Below, piece after piece: positions 59,149 to 64,000 of a stretch of 64,000 nt of DNA; the stretch's first letter is position 1; the number at the start of each line of letters is the position of its first letter. Both the position numbers and the translations under genes were made by a program. The notes beneath the pieces are model-generated. The model did not search any database. It was not told where the DNA came from and saw nothing but the letters and a program-made list of their open reading frames with translations. Source of the DNA: Fimadaptatus sp948467645 (lineage in GTDB: Bacteria > Bacillota > Clostridia > Christensenellales > Aristaeellaceae); NCBI GenBank assembly GCA_948467645.1, contig CAOKFD010000006.1, positions 1-64,000 of the forward strand, read 5' to 3'.

Positions 59149-61233
59149 TCACTTATCCTCCTTCACATTCCGGGGCTTCATGCCTATCGAGGTATGGCGT
59201 ATCACGCAGTCAAACAGCATCAGCATAGCGGGCAGTATGAATATTACGCACAACATACTTATGACCGCACCGCGCGCCATCAGCATACACATTGAGCTGA
59301 TTATATCGATGTTGGAGTACACTGCCACGCCGAACGTCGCGGCGAACAGGCCCATGCCGGATACGATAATCGAAGGTATCGACGTGCCCAAGGCAATCGA
59401 CACGGCTTCGCGCTTGCCCTTGCCCGAGGAGCGCTCGGCCTTGTAGCGCGTGGTCATCAGTATCGCGTAGTCGACCGTCGCGCCCAGCTGGATAGTGGAT
59501 ATGCATATGGGCGCTATGAACGGCAGCGACTGGCCCAGATAGTGCGGCAGGCCCAAGTTAATGAATATTGCCAGCTCAATAACCGCAATCAGTATGAACG
59601 GCAGGCTCAGGCTCTTTTCGACCAGCAGTATTATCACGAATATCGCGATTATGGATACCGCGTTTACTACCTCGAAGTCGTGGCCGGTGGTTTCGATCAT
59701 ATCCTTCATGCAGGGCGCTTCGCCTATCAGCATACCGTCGGGATCGTACTTTTTAAGTATCGCGTTCAGTTCGTCGATCTGGGTATTTACCGCGTCGCTG
59801 GCCACCTTGTATTCGGAGTTTATAAGGAGCAGCTCCCAGCGGTCGCTTTCCAGCAGGCTGGTCACGGAGTCGGGTAGCATCTCCTCCGGGATGGAGGCAT
59901 CAACCAGCGATTCCAGACCCAGCACGTACTTAACGCCGTCCACCTGCTTCATCTCGTCTATCATCGAATGTACGTCCTTGGAGGAAAGGCTGGAGTCGAG
60001 CAGCAGCATGTGAGTGGACGCAATGTCGAACTCATCGCGCAGTTTGCTGTTGGCGACCACGTACTCTATATCCTGCGGCAGGCATTCGCCCATGTCGTAG
60101 TAGACCTCGTCGTTGGTCTTGTCGTATCCGTAGTATGCGGGCGGCACGAGCAGTGCAAATACCACCAGGAATATCGGGAATACCTTGGTTATCTTCTTTG
60201 CAAAGCCCGACATATCGGGTATCAGCGACTTATGCTTGGTCTTTTGCAGGGGCTTATCCAGCACCAGTATCAGCGCCGGCAGCACGGTCACGCACGACAG
60301 CACGCCCAGCACTACGCCCTTTGCCATGACCAGACCCAAGTCGCGGCCCAGCGTGAACGTCATAAAGCACAGCGCCGCAAAGCCTGCGATTGTGGTTATG
60401 GAGCTGCCCACGACAGAAGTGAGCGTCTTTTGTATCGCAAGCGCCATGGCTTCTTTATTATCGGAGTGCGATTCGCGCTCTTCATTGTAGCTGTGCCACA
60501 GGAATATGGAATAGTCCATAGTCACGGCCAGCTGAAGCACCGCCGAAAGCGCCTTGGTTATGTAGGAGATTTCGCCGAAGAAGTAGTTGGAACCCATGTT
60601 TATCAGTATCGCAATGCCTATGCTTGCGAGGAATACGAACGGCACCAGCCAGCCGTCCAGGAATATCATCATGGCGGCGCACGCCAGCGCGACCGCGATG
60701 CCCACGTATATCGGCTCTTCCTGCTCGCACAGATCCTTTAGATCCGTTACCAACGCGGACATGCCGGATACGAACACCTGCTTGCCGGCGATAGCGCGTA
60801 TCTCGCGGATAGCGTCCATTGTGATGTCGGCGGATGTAGCCGAATCGAAGAACACAGCCATCAGCGTCGCGTCGTCGGTGTTGAACTCATTGTATATCTT
60901 TGCGGGCAGAAGCTGCATCGGCACGGACAGGTCGGCGATGGAATCGTACCAGACCACGCTGTCCACATGATCGACCTGCTTTATCTTCTGTTCAAGCTCG
61001 GCAACGTCCTTTTCAGGCATGTTTTCAATGACCAGCATGGAAAACGCACCCTTGCCGAAGTCCTCCATCAGCTCGTTCTGGCCGATAACCGTGTCCATGT
61101 CGGCGGGCAGGTAATCCAGCATGTCGTAGTTGATGCGCGTAGCGGCCATGCCAAGCACGGACGGAATCAGCAGCGCTATGGCGATGATCAGTATCGGGAT
61201 GCGGCATTTCACCACTGCCTTGGAAAAACGCAT
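59149..61233 (-). CDS. MMPL-family RND transporter
   Basis: A 694-residue RND-superfamily transporter of the MMPL class. Twelve helices fall into two halves, each with a large extracellular loop (about residues 35-165 and 375-500). The proton-relay region in helix 4 is VTMDYSIFLWHSYNEER and the matching helix 10 stretch is ATVDYAILMTTRYKAER, both with the conserved Asp-Tyr pair. Such proteins export lipids, peptides or toxic compounds using the proton gradient. The cargo is unknown. It is cotranscribed with the coiled-coil protein downstream (stop and start two bases apart). The ATG follows AAGGAGG. Confidence 0.93.
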   Translation of the reverse strand: MRFSKAVVKCRIPILIIAIALLIPSVLGMAATRINYDMLDYLPADMDTVIGQNELMEDFGKGAFSMLVIENMPEKDVAELEQKIKQVDHVDSVVWYDSIADLSVPMQLLPAKIYNEFNTDDATLMAVFFDSATSADITMDAIREIRAIAGKQVFVSGMSALVTDLKDLCEQEEPIYVGIAVALACAAMMIFLDGWLVPFVFLASIGIAILINMGSNYFFGEISYITKALSAVLQLAVTMDYSIFLWHSYNEERESHSDNKEAMALAIQKTLTSVVGSSITTIAGFAALCFMTFTLGRDLGLVMAKGVVLGVLSCVTVLPALILVLDKPLQKTKHKSLIPDMSGFAKKITKVFPIFLVVFALLVPPAYYGYDKTNDEVYYDMGECLPQDIEYVVANSKLRDEFDIASTHMLLLDSSLSSKDVHSMIDEMKQVDGVKYVLGLESLVDASIPEEMLPDSVTSLLESDRWELLLINSEYKVASDAVNTQIDELNAILKKYDPDGMLIGEAPCMKDMIETTGHDFEVVNAVSIIAIFVIILLVEKSLSLPFILIAVIELAIFINLGLPHYLGQSLPFIAPICISTIQLGATVDYAILMTTRYKAERSSGKGKREAVSIALGTSIPSIIVSGMGLFAATFGVAVYSNIDIISSMCMLMARGAVISMLCVIFILPAMLMLFDCVIRHTSIGMKPRNVKEDK

Positions 61234-61568
61234 GTGTAAAAGCCTCCTTTACGGTTTGCGAATCATTACTTTATCAGGGTCGATGCGTAAAGCCGCCGCT
61301 GTCAGATACCAGTATATAATTTACGCAGCACATCCAACACACCCCCTGGTAAGTCGATTCACACTTGATCTCCTTTGCAGTTACACAGTATACTAGCGTT
61401 TGTATAAAAAAAGTATGGGCACAGACACACGTGTGTAGCAAATTAAGACATTTCTGGGTTTTTGTCCTATTATCGTCATGGCGATTTTACATGCAAAAAA
61501 GCGGCGGCCACGCTCGCATTTGAGCGCGGCCGCCGCCGTATTTATGCCTGTATTTGGATTAAACTTGA
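61234..61568. other. Intergenic region upstream of the MMPL operon
   Basis: It contains the PLP-enzyme terminator (61495-61538), a perfect palindrome ACACACGTGTGT at 61425-61436, and a weak minus-strand promoter (TATACT at 61392-61387). A 13-codon ORF at 61362-61321 (GTG start, AAGGAG seven bases upstream, Cys-Val-Gly-Cys) may be a leader peptide. None is secure. Confidence 0.4.
61495..61538 (-). terminator. Terminator of the PLP-enzyme gene
   Basis: GCGGCGGCC-A-CGCTC (61501-61515) and GAGCG-C-GGCCGCCGC (61522-61537) form a long GC-rich stem, followed on the minus strand by six T residues (61500-61495). Confidence 0.9.
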
Positions 61569-62744
61569 TTAGTCAGACATCTTATCGAGCGCCTGCTGAA
61601 GGTCGGCGATAAGCGTATCGGGAGCTTCCAGACCCACGTGTATGCGCACCAGATTGTCGGGCTGACCGGCCTTGCGCGCCTCGTCGTTGTTGCCCAGCAG
61701 CACGCACAGGCTCTCGAAGCCGCCCCAGCTGCAGCCGTTCTGGAAGAAGTGCAGCGACTGGGTGAACTTCTTTACCTGCTCCTCGGTTCCCTTGGGCACA
61801 AAGCTCATCAGGCCGTTGGTGCCGGTCAGGTACTTATCAAACAGCTCCTTCTGCTCATAGGTATCGGAGCCGGGATAGAACACCTTTTCCACCTTGGGAT
61901 TGTTTTCGAGGAAGCGCGCAACCTTCATCGCGCTCTCGCCATGGCGCTTCAGGCGCACGGGCAGGGTGCGCAGGCCGCGGGTGAGCAGCCAGGACTGATG
62001 CGGGTCCATGTTGCTGCCTAGCAGCGCGCGCTCGTACTTCTGAATGCTCTCGATGATTTCACGACGCGCAATCAACGCGCCCGCAACCAGATCGCTGTGT
62101 CCGCCCATATACTTGGACGCGGTATGGCACACTATGTCTATGCCGTGCTTGAGGGGCTGCTGATGCAGTGGCGTGGCGTAGGTGTTGTCGATAACGGTCA
62201 TTATGCCATGTTCTTTTGCCAGAGCCGCAACCGCATCCAGATCCTGCATACGGAACACCAGGCTGGACGGGCTTTCCAGATAGATCAGGCGCGTGTTGGG
62301 GCGTATCGCGGCGCGAATCTCGTCTACCGAGCCGCCGTTGACCAGAGTATATTCGATATTGAAGCGCTCATGCAGGTATTCCTTAATGAACTCCAGCGTG
62401 CAGCCATAGGCAGTATCCAGCAGTATCACATGGCAATTCGCGCGCACGCAATGCATGATTGCGCTGCTGATAGCACCCATGCCCGAGGAGAAGCACAGCG
62501 CGCCGTCGCCGCCCTCCAGCGCGGCGATCTTGCGCTCGGCCACCTCGGTGGTGGGATTGCACACGCGGGTGTAGGCGTAATCAGTCTGTGTCACGCCGTT
62601 AACCTCGGTGGGCTTAACAAAGAGGGAATTCTGGAATATCGGCGGGATTATCGCGCCGTCAAATCGGGCGTAATCGTCGCCCACATGCGCGCAGATGTCC
62701 TCCGGCGTGCGGTACTTACGGTCTTCTTCAGTCAAAAAAGCCAT
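61569..62744 (-). CDS. Cystathionine gamma-synthase-like PLP enzyme
   Basis: A 391-residue PLP-dependent enzyme of the Cys/Met metabolism family (trans-sulfuration or sulfhydrylation of amino acids). Hallmarks: YTRVCNPTTEVAERKIAALE, the cofactor-stacking FSSGMGAISSAIM, DNTYATP, and the PLP-lysine in SKYMGGHSDLVAG. Length matches the family. It could be cystathionine gamma-synthase, a lyase or methionine gamma-lyase; sequence alone does not decide. The ATG at 62744 follows GCGGAGG by seven bases. It stands alone with its own terminator and is divergent from the tryptophan T-box gene. Confidence 0.9.
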   Translation of the reverse strand: MAFLTEEDRKYRTPEDICAHVGDDYARFDGAIIPPIFQNSLFVKPTEVNGVTQTDYAYTRVCNPTTEVAERKIAALEGGDGALCFSSGMGAISSAIMHCVRANCHVILLDTAYGCTLEFIKEYLHERFNIEYTLVNGGSVDEIRAAIRPNTRLIYLESPSSLVFRMQDLDAVAALAKEHGIMTVIDNTYATPLHQQPLKHGIDIVCHTASKYMGGHSDLVAGALIARREIIESIQKYERALLGSNMDPHQSWLLTRGLRTLPVRLKRHGESAMKVARFLENNPKVEKVFYPGSDTYEQKELFDKYLTGTNGLMSFVPKGTEEQVKKFTQSLHFFQNGCSWGGFESLCVLLGNNDEARKAGQPDNLVRIHVGLEAPDTLIADLQQALDKMSD

Positions 62745-62929
62745 CTTAAACCTCCGCAAAATTTGGATGCGCTTTCGTCAGCCATCCATAGTGGCTTGAT
62801 TTTACCACGCGGATGTTAAGTTAGTACCGCTTATACCCGCCCGCCGCCAAATTTCGCAGTGTAACCCGCACTTTTTCTGTATAATAGCATTTATTAGCCG
62901 TCAAACGCCGCAGGCGAAATTTTTTTTGA

Positions 62930-62945
62930 GGAAATTGCAATTTCC
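62930..62945. repeat. Perfect 16-bp palindrome ahead of the T-box promoter
   Basis: GGAAATTGCAATTTCC reads the same on both strands and ends three bases before the -35 element. It is a good candidate operator for a second layer of control. Confidence 0.6.
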
Positions 62946-62948
62946 CTA

Positions 62949-62978
62949 TTGACAAACTGCACTTGATGGGTGTATCAT
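62949..62978 (+). promoter_or_regulatory. Promoter of the T-box leader
   Basis: TTGACA (62949-62954) and TATCAT (62973-62978) are 18 bases apart. Initiation near 62985 immediately precedes the T-box stem I. Confidence 0.8.
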
Positions 62979-62994
62979 ATGCGCAATCCAAACG

Positions 62995-63277
62995 ACATAA
63001 ACCATTGATGAAGAGTAGTACTCCTCGTTAAGTATGGCAAAGGGAGCTGCCGATAGTGGGACGGCGGTACATGCGGCGGGGACGAATGGACTTCAGAGGG
63101 CTTGGGCGAAGGATAGTCTCGATTAGACTGTTCATTAGGCCGGGACGGGAGCCGCATCCGTTATCAGCGCGGCGCATATGTTGGTATGCGATATGAGTGC
63201 GTCTTATTTTTGATAGGCGAATCTGAGTGGCACCGCGGGAATACCGCCTCAGTCGATTACGACTGAGGCGTTTTTTT
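62995..63277 (+). ncRNA. T-box riboswitch, tryptophan specifier (UGG)
   Basis: The leader has the parts of a T-box in order: stem I beginning around GATGAAGAGTAGTA, the specifier region GAATGGAC with UGG at 63087-63089 flanked by GAA and A, the T-box core GAGTGGCACCGCGGGA at 63225-63240, and a terminator CGCCTCAGTCG/CGACTGAGGCG (63245-63270) with seven T residues. Uncharged tRNA-Trp would pair with UGG and with the T-box, favouring the antiterminator. It therefore switches on the downstream TrpX-type gene when tryptophan is short. Confidence 0.93.
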
Positions 63278-63319
63278 ATTCCAACTTTAATCGACTTTTA
63301 TGAGAGGAAGGGTTTTATT

Positions 63320-64000
63320 ATGAAGAACGTTGTTAAGAAGATCGTGGCCGTTATGCTGGCGCTCGTTACCACCTTTGCACTGACCTCCATCGCGTGTGCA
63401 GACGAGGGCAAGGTTTACAAGATAGGCATTATACAGTTCGCCGAGCACGGCTCGCTGGACAACTGCCGCGAGGGCTTTATTGAAGGACTGGCCGAGGCCG
63501 GATTCGTCGAGGGCGAGAACGTCGAATTCGAGTATCAGAACGCTCAGGCCGACACCAGCACCACCGCGCTGATCGCGTCCACGTTCGCCGAATCCTGCGA
63601 CATGATCTGCGCAATAGCCACCCCCGCCGCGGCCGCTGCGTTCAACGCCGCCGAAGGCAAGATTCCGGTAATCTACACCGCCGTTTCCGATCCGGTAGCC
63701 GCGCAGCTTGCGGGCGCGGACGGCACTAACCCCGGCGCTATCACCGGCACGTCCGACCAGCTGCCCGTTGAGGCACAGCTCAAGCTGATACGCGCGATGC
63801 AGCCCGACGCAACCAAGATAGGCATACTGCATACCACCAGCGAAACCAACAGCGACTCCACGCTGGCTACCTACAAGGAGCTGGCTCCCCAGTACGGCTT
63901 TGAGATAATCGATCAGGGCATATCCACGGGCGCCGACCTGCCCATGGCGCTGGATTCGCTGCTTCCCCAGGTAGACTGCACCACCAACCTGACCGACAAC
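63320..64000 (+). CDS. TrpX-type ABC transporter binding protein (cut by window edge)
   Basis: The first 227 codons of a binding protein of the ABC_sub_bind (TrpX) family; the 3' end lies outside the window. It starts with a signal peptide ending near SIACAD; Cys26 may be a lipid anchor but the context is not a standard lipobox. Conserved family stretches are KIGIIQFAEHGSLDNCREGF and PVIYTAVSDPVAAQL. The UGG T-box in its leader points to tryptophan, as for trpXYZ in other Bacillota; permease and ATPase genes should follow outside the window. The ATG at 63320 follows GAGAGGAAGGG. Confidence 0.9.
   Translation, partial: MKNVVKKIVAVMLALVTTFALTSIACADEGKVYKIGIIQFAEHGSLDNCREGFIEGLAEAGFVEGENVEFEYQNAQADTSTTALIASTFAESCDMICAIATPAAAAAFNAAEGKIPVIYTAVSDPVAAQLAGADGTNPGAITGTSDQLPVEAQLKLIRAMQPDATKIGILHTTSETNSDSTLATYKELAPQYGFEIIDQGISTGADLPMALDSLLPQVDCTTNLTDN

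Noticed and set aside
1..64000. CRISPR array
   Set aside because: No set of short, regularly spaced direct repeats was seen; the only tandem repeat is the two-copy 20-mer at 41184.

Overview
The window reads as a chromosomal segment of an anaerobic, probably gut- or rumen-associated member of the Clostridia (Bacillota). The evidence is a sporulation gene (spoIIP), a T-box riboswitch, strong AGGAGG ribosome binding sites, consensus TTGACA/TATAAT promoters, the clostridial pairing of a DUF512 radical-SAM gene with der, and a GH29 fucosidase/sugar-ABC locus. Base composition is GC-rich for Clostridia, with heavy use of ATA codons. A Christensenellales-like lineage would fit, but that is a guess from gene style, not a phylogenetic result.

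Layout. 1-10.4 kb (minus strand) is conserved housekeeping: a cut xylulokinase gene, holA, comEC, plsY-der-DUF512, spoIIP with a membrane-protein partner, and an SGNH hydrolase. At 10.5 kb a textbook promoter drives tRNA-Val(CAC). Seventeen bases after the tRNA terminator lies an AT-rich DUF262-HNH nuclease gene with no visible promoter of its own. 12.5-20 kb holds a histidine kinase, a U32-peptidase-like protein, DUF3795, a TetR regulator and an endo/exonuclease-phosphatase. Between them are broken genes: an oligopeptide-permease pair with deletion junctions, an AraC fragment and an ABC exporter with an internal deletion. 20-25.6 kb is a MarR-controlled heterodimeric ABC exporter and a sodium symporter. 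25.7-31.2 kb is an iron/tetrapyrrole-type uptake operon (flavodoxin, permease, ATPase, binding protein, CbiK-like chelatase) next to an ATC-hydrolase-family gene; both are preceded by DtxR-like palindromes.

31.4-42.6 kb is a signalling island: a lipoprotein solute receptor joined to a hybrid histidine kinase, a second large hybrid kinase, a GGDEF-receiver-HD-GYP protein with an N-terminal cysteine cluster, a free-standing HPt protein and an HD-domain protein. The parts suggest a phosphorelay that ends in cyclic-di-GMP synthesis and breakdown. This island and its edges carry a family of roughly 150-165 bp inverted-repeat-ended elements (three copies plus a lone end), which look like IS630/mariner-type MITEs.

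43-44 kb has rsgA preceded by a promoter, a candidate leader peptide and a MITE copy. 44.3-56.3 kb is a minus-strand glycan-use locus: a membrane-anchored AraC regulator, a sugar-binding protein interrupted by one in-frame TGA, two permeases, an esterase, a CapA-like protein, a DUF4965 glycosidase-like protein, a GH29 fucosidase and the tRNA-modifying methyltransferase mnmM. 56.4-61.2 kb encodes an MMPL-type RND transporter with a long coiled-coil exported partner. 61.5-64 kb holds a PLP-dependent cystathionine gamma-synthase-like enzyme and a tryptophan T-box (specifier UGG) ahead of a TrpX-type binding-protein gene that runs off the end.
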